DNA from: Microcella sp.
GTDB lineage: Bacteria; Actinomycetota; Actinomycetes; Actinomycetales; Microbacteriaceae
DNA: 64,000 nucleotides
Assembly (NCBI RefSeq): GCF_025808395.1
Contig: NZ_CP075524.1
Span: forward strand, 744,001 to 808,000
Direction of reading: 5' to 3'
The position numbers and the translations under genes were made by a program. Of the stretch, positions 41,319 through 50,544 are shown in pieces. Positions within the stretch are counted from its first letter, which is position 1. Each line of letters opens with the position of its first letter. The notes below the pieces were generated by a model, which was not told the origin of the DNA, searched no databases, and saw only the letters and a list, made by a program, of their open reading frames with translations.

Positions 41319-41631
41319 TCAGAGTGGGCGACTCACGATGTGCGCGATCCACTCTCGACGTAAGAGTGCGTTGCGCTCGAGCGTGGTTCACTCCCCTGTG
41401 AACCAGTCGATCACGGCGGTGAGGGCTTCGAGAGCATAGCCAGACTTCTGATGCTCCCGAGCGAGAGTGATACCGACTTCATCAGTGTCAGGTTGGTGCG
41501 GGTCGGCACCCATCGCGACATCGCCGATCAGCGTCGGCGACCCGAAATCGCCCGGATGCCACGAACAAGGGCAGGTCGGCCGTAGTCAGCGCCGAGATGA
41601 GCAAGCGCTCGGTGCGCAACCTGCCTACCAC
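41319..41631 (-). pseudogene. Decayed GNAT acetyltransferase (RimJ/RimL-type)
   Basis: Reading the minus strand, a GTG at 41631 opens LRTERLLISALTTADLPLFV, the typical N-terminus of RimJ/RimL-type acetyltransferases. The sequence then shifts frame: the later core PTLIGDVAMGADP, VGITLAREHQKSGYALEALT and AVIDWFTGE appears in another frame and stops at 41388. A piece resembling the family C-terminus (LERNALLRREWI) follows the stop in the same frame, down to a TGA at 41319. Roughly 60 residues of the middle and part of the end are missing. It is too short and broken to encode a working enzyme. An intact GNAT gene lies just upstream. Confidence 0.78.
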
Positions 41632-41649
41632 TGTTGACGCGATGTCAGG

Positions 41650-42072
41650 TCAGAAGACGCGACGCATGTATTCGGCACCCTGCGAATAGCCCAGCCGGTC
41701 GTAGAAGCCACCCGCGCGCCTCGCGGCAACCGTGAGCTGGCGCACGCCTCGAGCGATGCACTCTGCCTCAACTTCGTGCACGAGCAGTGTGCCCAGCGAC
41801 TGCCCACGGGCGTCATCGTCGACGACGATCTCTTGCAACTGGGCAGAAGGCCCGTTCGTCGACAACAGGCGCGTAATGGTCGTGAGCGCATAGCCCTGCA
41901 CAGTTCCATCGTCGCCTTCTGCTACGAGCACGAGAGCGTCGTTATCGGCGATAAGGGCGTCAAGACTCACGTCGAACGCCGAGCGCACTGGCACGAAGGC
42001 TGCACCGAGCTGGCAGACCAACTCGAACACCACATCGGCATCGGCTGCGGTCGCACGGCGGACGAGCGCCAT
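41650..42072 (-). CDS. GNAT family N-acetyltransferase
   Basis: A 140-residue acetyltransferase. ALVRRATAADADVVFELVCQ starts it; LQEIVVDDDARGQSLGTLLVHEVEAEC is the acetyl-CoA-binding motif A (R-G-Q-S-L-G) and AGGFYDRLGYSQG the usual end. Target unknown. The ATG at 42072 lies 2 nt after the end of ctaF, so it may be carried on the ctaC-D-F transcript. Confidence 0.88.
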   Translation of the reverse strand: MALVRRATAADADVVFELVCQLGAAFVPVRSAFDVSLDALIADNDALVLVAEGDDGTVQGYALTTITRLLSTNGPSAQLQEIVVDDDARGQSLGTLLVHEVEAECIARGVRQLTVAARRAGGFYDRLGYSQGAEYMRRVF

Positions 42073-42074
42073 GG

Positions 42075-42491
42075 TCAGCGCCCGAAGTTGCCGCGGTAGT
42101 ACTCGTAGACCCAGCCCACAATGCCGAGCAGTGCGAACGGCACTGCGTAGGCAACGATCCAGAACGAGATCGACAGGCCGAGGAAGGCAATCGCGGCGGC
42201 ACCCGCCAGAATCACCGGCCACCACGACCACGGGGGAAAGAAGCCCTGCTCCGCATCGCCGTCATCGATCGCTGCGTCGAGACGATCTTCAGCGAGCTCA
42301 CCGCCCTGGTTGCGATGCACGAGCCTCAGATAGAAGGCGATGAACGCCGAGAGCACTGCGCACAGGCCCAGCCCCACCGCTCCGACCCACTCGACATACC
42401 CCGTATCGAGAAGTGCCCACACAACATACACGGCGCACAACGCCGCGAAGAAGACAGTGAGAATCCAAAACAGGTTGACATTCGTCTTCAT
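42075..42491 (-). CDS. ctaF: Cytochrome c oxidase subunit IV (actinobacterial)
   Basis: A 138-residue membrane protein with helices at the start (LFWILTVFFAALCAVYVVWALL), after it (VGAVGLGLCAVLSAFIAFYL) and two near the end (WWPVILAGAAAIAFLGLSISFW; ALLGIVGWVYEYYRG). The charged middle (ELAEDRLDAAIDDGDAEQGFFPPWSWWP) is typical of this small fourth subunit. It follows ctaD by 8 nt on the same transcript. Confidence 0.92.
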   Translation of the reverse strand: MKTNVNLFWILTVFFAALCAVYVVWALLDTGYVEWVGAVGLGLCAVLSAFIAFYLRLVHRNQGGELAEDRLDAAIDDGDAEQGFFPPWSWWPVILAGAAAIAFLGLSISFWIVAYAVPFALLGIVGWVYEYYRGNFGR

Positions 42492-42499
42492 GGCGAGCC

Positions 42500-44236
42500 C
42501 TACTTCACTTGTCCGTCGGAGAGGTCGCGCACCGGTGCGTCGGGCGCATCTTTGCCTGGCCCAATGCCGACAGGCATGCTCGCCTCGGGGTGGTGCAGGT
42601 CGAACGCCGGCGACTCAGAGCGAATGCGCGGAATCGACGTGAAGTTGTGGCGCGGGGGCGGGCACGAGGTCGCCCACTCGAGCGAGCGGCCGTAGCCCCA
42701 GGGGTCATTGACCGTCACGAGCGGAGCCCGCCGCGCGGTGATGTAGACGTTCAAGAGGAACGGAATCATCGAGACAGCCAACAGGATCGATCCGAAGGTC
42801 GACAGTTGGTTCATCCAGGTGAAACCGTCTTCGACAAGGTAGGTAGCGTAGCGGCGAGGCATGCCGACCACCCCGAGCCAGTGCTGCACCAAGAACGTGG
42901 CGTGGAACCCGATGAAGAGCGTCCAGAAGTGAATCTGACCAAGGCGCTCGTTGAGCATCTTGCCCGTCCACTTCGGCCACCAGAAGTAGAAGCCGGCGAA
43001 CATCGCGAAGACGACGGTGCCGAAGACGACATAGTGGAAGTGCGCCACGACGAAGTACGAGTCAGACACCGCGAAGTCGAGCGGCGGCGACGCGAGAATC
43101 ACGCCGGTGAGACCACCGAACACGAACGTGATCAAGAAGCCCAGGGTGAAGACCATAGGGCTCTCGAAGGTGACAGAGCCCCGCCACATCGTGCCGATCC
43201 AGTTGAAGATCTTCACGCCTGTCGGCACCGCGATGAGCATCGTCATGAGTGCGAAGAACGGCAGCAGCACAGATCCGGTGACGTACATGTGGTGGGCCCA
43301 CACCGTCATCGAGAGGGCCGCGATGGCGATCGTCGCGTAGACCAGCGTCTTGTAGCCGAAGATCGGTTTGCGGCTGAACACAGGGATGATCTCTGACACG
43401 ATTCCGAAGAACGGCAACGCCAAAATGTACACCTCAGGGTGCCCGAAGAACCAGAATAAGTGCTGCCAGAGAATGGCGCCGCCGGTTGCGGCATCGAACA
43501 CGTGCGAGCCGAACATGCGGTCTGACCCGAGCGCGAAGAGCGCAGCGGCCAGCACCGGGAAGGCCATGATGACGAGCAGCGACGTCACGAGGGTGTTCCA
43601 CGTGAAGATCGGCATGCGCCACATCGTCATGCCCGGTGCTCGCATGGTGATGATCGTCGTGATGAAGTTGACAGCACCGAGAATGGTGCCGAAGCCGCTC
43701 ATCGTCAACCCGAAGACCCACATGTTGCCGCCGAGCCCTGGTGTGAAGGTCTGACTCGAGAGCGGCGCATAGGCGAACCAGCCGAACGACGCTGCGCCCT
43801 GGGGGGTGAGAAAGCCGGCGACGGCGATGAGCGAGCCGAACGAGTAGAGCCAGTAGGCGAAGGCGTTCAGTCGAGGGAACGCCACATCGGGTGCACCGAT
43901 CTGCAGCGGCATGAGCACGTTCGCGAAACCTGCAAACAGCGGCGTCGCGAACATGAGCAGCATGATCGTGCCGTGCATGGTGAAGAGCTGGTTGTATTGC
44001 TCTTTCGTCGCGACGATCTCGAGGCCCGGTGCGAAGAGCTGCGCGCGGATCACGAGCGCCATCACACCGCCGATGAGGAAGTAGATGAACGACGTGATCA
44101 AGTACATGTACCCGATGGTCTTGTGGTCGGTGGTCGTGATCCACCCGACGAACACGTTGCCCTTGCGGCGAACGGTCGGCGAAACGTGCTCTGGGGCAGA
44201 GCCGGTGACTGACGGGCGAGGTGCGGTCGAGGTCAT
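42500..44236 (-). CDS. ctaD: Cytochrome c oxidase subunit I
   Basis: The catalytic subunit with haem a, haem a3 and CuB, 578 residues and twelve helices. Diagnostic segments include TMHGTIMLLMFATPLFAGFA (haem a His), WFFGHPEVYILALPFFGIVSE (CuB His and the cross-linked Tyr), VWAHHMYVTG (two CuB His) and VVAHFHYVVFGTVVFAMFAG (haem ligands). The last 60 residues are a hydrophilic tail. It lies 9 nt after ctaC, and ctaF follows. Confidence 0.97.
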   Translation of the reverse strand: MTSTAPRPSVTGSAPEHVSPTVRRKGNVFVGWITTTDHKTIGYMYLITSFIYFLIGGVMALVIRAQLFAPGLEIVATKEQYNQLFTMHGTIMLLMFATPLFAGFANVLMPLQIGAPDVAFPRLNAFAYWLYSFGSLIAVAGFLTPQGAASFGWFAYAPLSSQTFTPGLGGNMWVFGLTMSGFGTILGAVNFITTIITMRAPGMTMWRMPIFTWNTLVTSLLVIMAFPVLAAALFALGSDRMFGSHVFDAATGGAILWQHLFWFFGHPEVYILALPFFGIVSEIIPVFSRKPIFGYKTLVYATIAIAALSMTVWAHHMYVTGSVLLPFFALMTMLIAVPTGVKIFNWIGTMWRGSVTFESPMVFTLGFLITFVFGGLTGVILASPPLDFAVSDSYFVVAHFHYVVFGTVVFAMFAGFYFWWPKWTGKMLNERLGQIHFWTLFIGFHATFLVQHWLGVVGMPRRYATYLVEDGFTWMNQLSTFGSILLAVSMIPFLLNVYITARRAPLVTVNDPWGYGRSLEWATSCPPPRHNFTSIPRIRSESPAFDLHHPEASMPVGIGPGKDAPDAPVRDLSDGQVK

Positions 44237-44245
44237 GAGGGCCGG

Positions 44246-45112
44246 TTACTCCTCTTCGCTGGCGCCGGTACCCGGCAGGTTGGAGTTGGTGTTGAGCTCG
44301 GGGCCGAGTCGACCCTCGTTGCCGGCAGCGCGCAACGACTCGATGTGGGCGTCGTACTCGGCCTGAGAGACGACCTTCACGTTGAAGAGCATGAGCGAGT
44401 GATACTCACCGCAGAACTCTGCACACTTGCCCGTGTAGGTTCCCTCTTTCTCGGGGATGAAGTACCAGTAGTTGGTCTGGTTCTCGCCCGGGAGCATGTC
44501 TTTCTTGTAGAGAAAGTCGATGATCCAGAAAGAGTGGATGACGTCGCGAGACTCGATGCGAATCTCGACCTTCTGCCCGACGGGCAGGTAGAGCGTCGGC
44601 AGCGTCGAGACATCGATCGTGTTGTTCGGCCCGGTCTCTTGCGCCTGAATGCCGGCGTAGTAAACGTTCTCGTTGAGGTAGTTGAAGTCCCACGCCCAGC
44701 GCTTGCCGTACACCTCGATCGTGACGTCGGGGTCGGCGAGCGGCTCTTCGATGATCGCCTGGTCACGCGCGGTGAAAGCGAAGAAGCCCAGCACGAGAAT
44801 CAACGGCACGACCGTGTAGAAGATCTCGATGGGCATGTTGTAGCGCAACTGCAACGGAAGGCCCGTTTGACCCTGGCGACGGCGATACACGATCGCGGCC
44901 CAGATGATGAGCGCCCAGGTGATGACACCGACGACGAGCAACACGATCCACGAGGTGACCCACAGCCCGATCACCCGGTCGACCTGGTTGGTGAGGCCTG
45001 GTTCGGTGGGCAACCACCCGAGCTGCATCTGCGTCGTGCAGCCTGCAAGGGCGATCGTGGTGACGAGGGCGAGCGGTATCGCCGTCAATCGAAGACGTCG
45101 GTTGGAACGCAC
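44246..45112 (-). CDS. ctaC: Cytochrome c oxidase subunit II
   Basis: A 288-residue subunit carrying the CuA centre. It has a lipoprotein-type signal (LVTTIALAGC, Cys near residue 25), two membrane helices (WIVLLVVGVITWALIIWAAIV and FYTVVPLILVLGFFAFT) and the CuA domain with GKCAEFCGEYHSLMLF near residue 225. It accepts electrons from QcrC in the supercomplex. A -10-like TAGACT on the minus strand (45155-45150) suggests a leader of about 30 nt. It begins the ctaC-ctaD-ctaF transcript. Confidence 0.96.
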   Translation of the reverse strand: MRSNRRLRLTAIPLALVTTIALAGCTTQMQLGWLPTEPGLTNQVDRVIGLWVTSWIVLLVVGVITWALIIWAAIVYRRRQGQTGLPLQLRYNMPIEIFYTVVPLILVLGFFAFTARDQAIIEEPLADPDVTIEVYGKRWAWDFNYLNENVYYAGIQAQETGPNNTIDVSTLPTLYLPVGQKVEIRIESRDVIHSFWIIDFLYKKDMLPGENQTNYWYFIPEKEGTYTGKCAEFCGEYHSLMLFNVKVVSQAEYDAHIESLRAAGNEGRLGPELNTNSNLPGTGASEEE

Positions 45113-45212
45113 CAGAGACCTCTCGTGGCGGGGGCGGGGAACGCTTCTCAGTCTATGTCACTGGCGATGGTCACGAGGCCGAGCGACGCTCCGAAAACGC
45201 CGTCAGATCGAC

Positions 45213-45560
45213 CTAGTGAAAGCTATCGCCGCAAGCACAGCTGCCACCGGCGTTGGGGTTGTCGATCGTGAACCCCTGCTTCTGAATGGTGTCTTCGAAG
45301 TCGATCGATGCGCCATCGAGGTAGGGCACGCTCATTTTGTCGACGACGACCTCGACTCCATCGAAGTCGCTCACGGCGTCGCCGTCGAGCACGCGCTCGT
45401 CAAAGTAGAGCTGATAGATGAGCCCAGAGCAACCGCCCGGCTGCACGGCGAGGCGCAACCGCAGGTCGTCGCGACCCTCTTGGTCGAGCAGAGAGCGCAC
45501 TTTGGTGGCGGCGGCATCGGTCAGGCTGACGCCGTGGGTGCTGAGTGCTGTTTCGCTCAT
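45213..45560 (-). CDS. erpA: Iron-sulfur cluster insertion protein ErpA
   Basis: A 115-residue A-type carrier that delivers Fe-S clusters to target proteins. The three ligand cysteines are present: Cys44 in VQPGGCSGLIYQ and Cys108/Cys110 in GGSCACGDSF. Nearby are Fe-S users such as QcrA. GAGGAG lies 7 nt before the ATG. Confidence 0.95.
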   Translation of the reverse strand: MSETALSTHGVSLTDAAATKVRSLLDQEGRDDLRLRLAVQPGGCSGLIYQLYFDERVLDGDAVSDFDGVEVVVDKMSVPYLDGASIDFEDTIQKQGFTIDNPNAGGSCACGDSFH

Positions 45561-45581
45561 GGTGACTCCTCGAAATATCGG

Positions 45582-45599
45582 CTGACTGTGGTCAGTGTA
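45582..45599. promoter_or_regulatory. Possible erpA promoter with overlapping small palindrome
   Basis: On the minus strand, TACACT (45599-45594) would be the -10, giving a leader of about 27 nt. The palindrome CTGAC-TGTG-GTCAG (45582-45595) overlaps its downstream edge and could be an operator. No -35 of good quality is visible. Confidence 0.35.
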
Positions 45600-45617
45600 C
45601 GCCGAGATTCTGGATGC

Positions 45618-47030
45618 TCACGGTAGGTCGACCGCGCCGTTGAGCCGCGCGAGCAGCACTGCTTCGGTGAGCACGGCACGATGAAACACGCCAAGGTGCA
45701 GCGACTCGTTGGGGCTGTGCGCGCGCGTCTCGGGGTCTTCGACCCCCGTGACGAGCACTTGTGCCTCGGGAAAGGTTTCGACCAGTTGTGCGATGAACGG
45801 AATCGAGCCACCGACGCCGGCGAGCACCGGTTCGGCGCCCCAGGCTTCGGTCATCGCGGTGATCGCCTCGTCTGCCGCCCAGCCGCTGGTGTCGACGAGA
45901 AATGGGTCACCGAGGTCGACCGAGTCGATGCTCAGATGAGCCCCAAACGGCGCGTGTGCCTGCAGGTGCCGCTCGACGGCGGCGAACGCGTCGCTCGCCT
46001 TCTGGCCTGGGGCGACCCGCACACTGACCTTCACGCGCACCGCGGGAATGAGGGTGTTCGAGGCGTTCTGCACGCTCGGTGCGTCGACGCCCGTGACGGT
46101 GATCGACGGCTGCGCCCAGATGCGGTGCAGCTTCTCGCCGCGCCCGATGAACTGCACCCCCTCGAGCAGCCCGGTGTCGGCCCGCAGCTGGTCGTCGCTC
46201 ACGACGGGCACCGCCTGATCGTGCGAGTGCAGACCCGCCACGGCGACAGCCCCGTCAGCATCGTGCAGTGTGGCCAGCAAGGCGATGCTCGCGAGCAGGG
46301 CATCCGGAACCACGCCACCGAACATTCCCGAATGCGAGGCGTGCGCGAGCGTCGACACCGTGAGCGCGAACGTCACATTGCCGCGGAGTCCAACCGTCAA
46401 CGACGGCGTGTCGACCGACCAGTTGTCTGAGTCGGCGACGACGATCACGTCGGCCGAGAGCAGGTCACGGTGCCGGTCAAGAAGTGCGGCGAACGAACGA
46501 GACCCGAACTCTTCTTCACCCTCGATGAAGACCGCGATGCCCAGGTCGGGGTCGGGGAAGATCTCCAGCAGCGCGCGGATTGCGGCGACGTGGGCGACGA
46601 CGCCCGCCTTGTCATCAGCCGCGCCGCGCCCGTACAGGCGGTCTCCGCGCACCGTGGGCTCAAAAGGCGGCGTCGACCACTCGGCGTCGTCGCCAGGCGG
46701 TTGCACGTCGTGGTGAGCATAAAGCAGCACGGTCGGCCGGCCATTGCGCGGGGCTCGGCGTGCGAGCACCGCTGGCTGCCCGAGAGCACCGTCGGCCGCC
46801 GGTGCGCGGTCGATCTGCACTGTCTCGAAGATCTGCAGTGAGCGCAGCAACTCGGCAGTGTGCTCGGCAGTCTGGGCGACGTGCGACTCATCGAAGCCGA
46901 GCCACGACACCGAGGGAATGCGCACGAGCGCAGAGAGGTCGGCGATCGAGGCCGGCATACCCTCGCGAACACTGCTCTTCAGCCGGTCGAGAACCTCGGG
47001 CGGTGTGACGGGACGTTCGTGAGATGACAT
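45618..47030 (-). CDS. M20 family dipeptidase
   Basis: A 470-residue zinc peptidase like the carnosinase/DapE-related dipeptidases. Metal motifs: VLLYAHHDVQPPGDDAEW, RLYGRGAADDKAGVVAHVAA and FIEGEEEFGSRSF. It is longer than, and distinct from, the M20 enzyme at 12023-13357. No signal peptide, so a cytoplasmic role in peptide use is likely. The ATG is 7 nt after TAAGAT on the minus strand, so the mRNA may be leaderless. It diverges from the DUF3043 gene. Confidence 0.9.
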   Translation of the reverse strand: MSSHERPVTPPEVLDRLKSSVREGMPASIADLSALVRIPSVSWLGFDESHVAQTAEHTAELLRSLQIFETVQIDRAPAADGALGQPAVLARRAPRNGRPTVLLYAHHDVQPPGDDAEWSTPPFEPTVRGDRLYGRGAADDKAGVVAHVAAIRALLEIFPDPDLGIAVFIEGEEEFGSRSFAALLDRHRDLLSADVIVVADSDNWSVDTPSLTVGLRGNVTFALTVSTLAHASHSGMFGGVVPDALLASIALLATLHDADGAVAVAGLHSHDQAVPVVSDDQLRADTGLLEGVQFIGRGEKLHRIWAQPSITVTGVDAPSVQNASNTLIPAVRVKVSVRVAPGQKASDAFAAVERHLQAHAPFGAHLSIDSVDLGDPFLVDTSGWAADEAITAMTEAWGAEPVLAGVGGSIPFIAQLVETFPEAQVLVTGVEDPETRAHSPNESLHLGVFHRAVLTEAVLLARLNGAVDLP

Positions 47031-47074
47031 GCCGGTAATCTTAAGGCTCTGCCCGACCGGAAGGATGTGCCGCT

Positions 47075-47656
47075 GTGGCCGCCCGCGACAACGTAAACCC
47101 CTCCCCCGCCGACACCGCCGACTCGCACGAAGAGTCTGCTGCAGCGGGCAAGGGTCGTCCGACTCCGACGCGCAAAGAGCGCGAGGCCGCCCGCAAGCGC
47201 CCTCTTGTTCCCAACGACCGCAAGCAAGCGGCGAAGGAGCATCGCGAGAAGCTGAACGCGGCTCGTGAGAAGGCGCGCATCGGCATGGCCAACGGCGACG
47301 AGAAATACTTGCCGATGCGCGACAAGGGGCCGCAGAAGCGCTGGGTGCGCGACTACGTCGACGCGCGCATCTCGATCGGCGAGTTTCTCATTCCCGTGAT
47401 GTTCTTCGTGATCATCTTGACCTTCATTCCGTCGATCGAGGCGCAGACGATCTCGATCATCGGACTGTGGGCGTTCTTCTTGGTTGCCGTGCTCGACTCG
47501 ACGCTGCTCGGGTTCATCGTGCGCCGCAAGCTCACGCAGAAGTACGGCGCAGACAAGGTCGAGAAGGTGCGCTGGTATGCCGCGATGAGGTCGCTGCAGC
47601 TGCGCGTGCTGCGTCTACCGAAGCCGCAGGTCAAGCGCGGGCAGTTTCCTTCCTGA
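47075..47656 (+). CDS. DUF3043 membrane protein
   Basis: A 193-residue protein widespread in actinobacteria. A long basic N-terminal half (KEREAARKRPLVPNDRKQAA) precedes the diagnostic GDEKYLPMRDKGPQKRWVRD motif, then two membrane helices (FLIPVMFFVIILTFIPS; ISIIGLWAFFLVAVLDSTLLG) and a basic C-terminus. Function unknown. GGAAGGA lies upstream of the GTG start. It overlaps the end of the convergent pyrD by 26 nt. Confidence 0.93.
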   Translation: MAARDNVNPSPADTADSHEESAAAGKGRPTPTRKEREAARKRPLVPNDRKQAAKEHREKLNAAREKARIGMANGDEKYLPMRDKGPQKRWVRDYVDARISIGEFLIPVMFFVIILTFIPSIEAQTISIIGLWAFFLVAVLDSTLLGFIVRRKLTQKYGADKVEKVRWYAAMRSLQLRVLRLPKPQVKRGQFPS

Positions 47657-48674
47657 GCCCGGCGAGCCGTCGAGTGATCTGCCGCGCCCACCCCGGCCCG
47701 CGGTAGAGAAACGCCGTATACCCCTGCACGAGCGTGGCTCCGGCGTCGAGTCTTTGCTGTGCATCCGCAGCAGTCTCGATGCCGCCCACCGAGATCACGC
47801 AGAACTCTGCAGGCACCCTACTGCGCACTCGGCGAAGCACCTCGAGCGATCGCTCGGCCAGGGGCGCACCGCTGAGCCCCCCGACACCCGCCGCGTCAAC
47901 CACGTCGGGCGGTGTGTCCAGGCCATCGCGACCGATGGTGGTGTTCGTCGCGATGATGCCGGCAAGGCCGAGCTCGAGGGCGAGGGCGCACACCGAGTCG
48001 ATGGCGGTGTCGTCGAGGTCGGGAGCAATCTTGACGAGCACCGGCGTGCTGCCGGCTTCGTCGAGTACCGCGGTCAGTAGTGGTCGCAACAGCGCTTCGT
48101 CTTGCAGCCCTCGAAGCCCTGGAGTGTTCGGCGAGCTGACGTTCACGGCCACGTAGTCGGCCACGGGCGCGAGCACTCGCGCCGAGAGACGGTAGTCGTC
48201 GACGGCCTCGTCGACTGAGACCACGCGGCTCTTGCCGATGTTCGCCCCGACGATCGGGCGATGACGCCGACGGCGCTCGCGGGCGACACGCACGGCGGCC
48301 GCAGCGGCTCCCCCGTTGTTGAAGCCCATGCGATTGATCACCGCACGGTCGTCGACCAGTCTGAAGAGCCGCGGCTTCGGGTTGCCGTCTTGCGCGATCG
48401 CGGTGACGGTTCCGATCTCGACGTGGCCGAATCCGAGCGCCCACAGGCCCCGGATGCTGCGCGCATCTTTATCAAAACCGGCAGCCATGCCGAAAGGCGA
48501 CTCGAAATGCAACCCGAGGGTGTTCACGGCGAGTGACCGGTCGGGCCGAGTCGCGAGGCGCACGACGGCGGTGAGTCGCAGCGCCGCGATCGCTCTGATC
48601 ACGCCCACCGCAAGATGGTGCGCTCGCTCGGGATCAATACGGCGCAACACCGTGCGAAAGAGCAACGAGTACAC
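47631..48674 (-). CDS. pyrD: Quinone-dependent dihydroorotate dehydrogenase
   Basis: Class 2, membrane-associated DHODH of pyrimidine synthesis, 347 residues. It starts MYSLLFRTVLRRIDPERAHHLA (the membrane-binding helices), then FGMAAGFDKDARSIRGLWALGFG (FMN site), FNNGGAAAAAVR, ADYVAVNVSSPNTPGLRGLQ (catalytic Ser) and VQGYTAFLYRGPGWAR at the end. The electrons go to the quinone pool used by qcrCAB in this window. It lies 8 nt after nrdR. Confidence 0.95.
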   Translation of the reverse strand: MYSLLFRTVLRRIDPERAHHLAVGVIRAIAALRLTAVVRLATRPDRSLAVNTLGLHFESPFGMAAGFDKDARSIRGLWALGFGHVEIGTVTAIAQDGNPKPRLFRLVDDRAVINRMGFNNGGAAAAAVRVARERRRRHRPIVGANIGKSRVVSVDEAVDDYRLSARVLAPVADYVAVNVSSPNTPGLRGLQDEALLRPLLTAVLDEAGSTPVLVKIAPDLDDTAIDSVCALALELGLAGIIATNTTIGRDGLDTPPDVVDAAGVGGLSGAPLAERSLEVLRRVRSRVPAEFCVISVGGIETAADAQQRLDAGATLVQGYTAFLYRGPGWARQITRRLAGLRKETARA

Positions 48675-48682
48675 GGCTGAGC

Positions 48683-49159
48683 TCAGTCGAGGCTCGCGGC
48701 GCTCGACGCGGCGTCGTGGTCGACGCGCAACTGTGCGATGGCCGACTCGAAGTCGTCGAGGTTCTGGAAGGCCTGGTAGACGCTCGCGAAGCGCAAGTAC
48801 GCCACTTCATCGAGCGTGCGCAACTCGGGCAGAATCGCGAGGCCGATGTCGTTGGCGTCGAGTTGCGAGGCGCCCGTGGCTCGCAGGTTCTCTTCGACGC
48901 GCTGCGCCAGCTGCGCCAGGTCTGCATCGGTCACGGGCCGACCCTGGCAGGCCTTGCGAACGCCCGCGACGATCTTCTCGCGCGAGAAGGGCTCGACGAC
49001 GCCGCTGCGCTTGATCACCATGAGGCTCGCTGTTTCGGTTGTGCTGAATCGGCGGCCGCACTCGGGGCACTGCCGCCGGCGGCGAATCGCGAGCCCGTCA
49101 TCACTCGTGCGAGAGTCGATGACTCTGCTGTCTGAGTGTCGGCAGAAAGGGCAGTGCAT
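48683..49159 (-). CDS. nrdR: Transcriptional repressor NrdR
   Basis: Represses ribonucleotide reductase genes by sensing dATP/ATP. The 158-residue protein has the N-terminal zinc ribbon (Cys3, Cys6, Cys31, Cys34 in MHCPFCRHSDSRVID and RQCPECGRRFST) followed by the ATP-cone (VIKRSGVVEPFSREKIVAGV, then TRCASVYQAF-like RFASVYQAFQNLDDFE). The ribonucleotide reductase genes are not in this window. It lies just upstream of pyrD, so the two probably share a transcript. Confidence 0.96.
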   Translation of the reverse strand: MHCPFCRHSDSRVIDSRTSDDGLAIRRRRQCPECGRRFSTTETASLMVIKRSGVVEPFSREKIVAGVRKACQGRPVTDADLAQLAQRVEENLRATGASQLDANDIGLAILPELRTLDEVAYLRFASVYQAFQNLDDFESAIAQLRVDHDAASSAASLD

Positions 49160-49171
49160 GGTGCCGCCAGC

Positions 49172-50476
49172 CTAGAGCAACCGCGCCCGCACGGCGTCGC
49201 CGTGTGCGGGAAGGTGCTCTGCTTCGCTCAGGGCGAGCACGTGCGGTGCCACCTCGGCAAGGGCCGCACGGTCATACTCAACGACCTGTTGCGGCCGCAA
49301 GAAGGTATAGGCACCGAGCCCGGAGGCGAATCGCGCTTGGCCGCCAGTGGGTAACACATGATTCGAGCCTGCCGCGTAGTCTCCGAGGCTGACGGGAGTG
49401 TGGTCTCCGACGAAGATCGCCCCGGCGCTGTCGAGCTGATCGATGAGCGCGTGCGGTTCAGCAACGTGCAGTTCGAGGTGTTCAGGGGCATAGGCGTTGC
49501 TGAAGAGCACCGCCTGCTGCAGGTCGTCAACGATCACGATTGCCGACTGCGGCCCCGAGAGAGACGCCGTGACGCGCTCGCGGTGCGTTGTCGCCTCGAC
49601 CGCCGCGGGCAGCGCGATTCGCACCGCCTCGGCTAGCTCGGGGTCGTTCGTGACGAGCACGCTCGCCGCGAGCTCGTCGTGCTCTGCCTGACTGATGAGG
49701 TCGGCGACAAGGTAGTCGACGCGTGCCGTCGCATCGGCGATGACGAGAATCTCAGTCGGCCCCGCCTCAGAGTCGATGCCGACGACTCCCTTTACCGCGC
49801 GCTTGGCGGTGGCCACGAACAGGTTGCCGGGGCCGGTGATGACCTGCACAGGGTCGAGCTCGATGTCAGAAACACCGTAGGCCAGAGCTGCGATCGCGCC
49901 CGCCCCGCCCATCGCGTAGACCTCGTCAATGCCGAGTAGCGATGCCGCAGCCAGAATCGTGGGGTGCACGCCGCCGCCGAAGTCGGCCTGCGGCGGCGAG
50001 GCCACCGCGATCGACGCCACGCCAGCCACCTGGGCTGCCACGACGTTCATCACGACGCTCGACGGGTAGACAGCCTTGCCACCGGGTACATACAGCCCCA
50101 CGCGAGCGACAGGCAGCCACCGCTGCACAATGCGCGCGCCGGGCGCCACCTCGGTCGACTGCGAGGCTGGCACCTGAGCCGCGGTCGCCTGGCGCACACG
50201 ATCAATCGCCAGCTCGAGCGCCTCGCGCACTGCGCTGTCGAGTGCGGCCTCGGCCTCGCGCAGCGCGCCGAGCGGCACGCGCACGTGCGGCGGGCGCACG
50301 CGATCGAAGCGCTCCGCCTGATCGAGCAGGGCTGCGCTGCCGCGTTCGCGGACATCCTGAATCAGGGCGTCGACCGTGTCGACAGCCGAGGGCACGTCGC
50401 TCGCCGCTCGGGGGATGAGGGCGAGCAGGTCGGCGGCAGAAAGCGCGCGGTCGCGCAAGTCGAGAGTTCGCATCAT
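49172..50476 (-). CDS. hisD: Histidinol dehydrogenase
   Basis: Two-step, zinc-dependent oxidation of histidinol to histidine. The 434-residue protein carries YVPGGKAVYPSSVVMNVVAA and VQVITGPGNLFVATAKRAVKGV, GPTEILVIADATARVDYLVADLISQAEHD and the ending region VSLGDYAAGSNHVLPTGG. The start can be ATG 50476 or 50473. No other his genes are next to it. nrdR follows 12 nt after the stop. Confidence 0.95.
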   Translation of the reverse strand: MMRTLDLRDRALSAADLLALIPRAASDVPSAVDTVDALIQDVRERGSAALLDQAERFDRVRPPHVRVPLGALREAEAALDSAVREALELAIDRVRQATAAQVPASQSTEVAPGARIVQRWLPVARVGLYVPGGKAVYPSSVVMNVVAAQVAGVASIAVASPPQADFGGGVHPTILAAASLLGIDEVYAMGGAGAIAALAYGVSDIELDPVQVITGPGNLFVATAKRAVKGVVGIDSEAGPTEILVIADATARVDYLVADLISQAEHDELAASVLVTNDPELAEAVRIALPAAVEATTHRERVTASLSGPQSAIVIVDDLQQAVLFSNAYAPEHLELHVAEPHALIDQLDSAGAIFVGDHTPVSLGDYAAGSNHVLPTGGQARFASGLGAYTFLRPQQVVEYDRAALAEVAPHVLALSEAEHLPAHGDAVRARLL

Positions 50477-50544
50477 GGCGACATCAGCCTAATCGCGGCC
50501 CGCCTCGGGAATACCCGGGGCTGAATGCGGTTGCATAGACCGTG

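Noticed and set aside
41182..41439. Plus-strand 85-codon frame after qcrB.
   Set aside because: It starts inside qcrB in another frame, crosses the hairpin and is antisense to the GNAT pseudogene.
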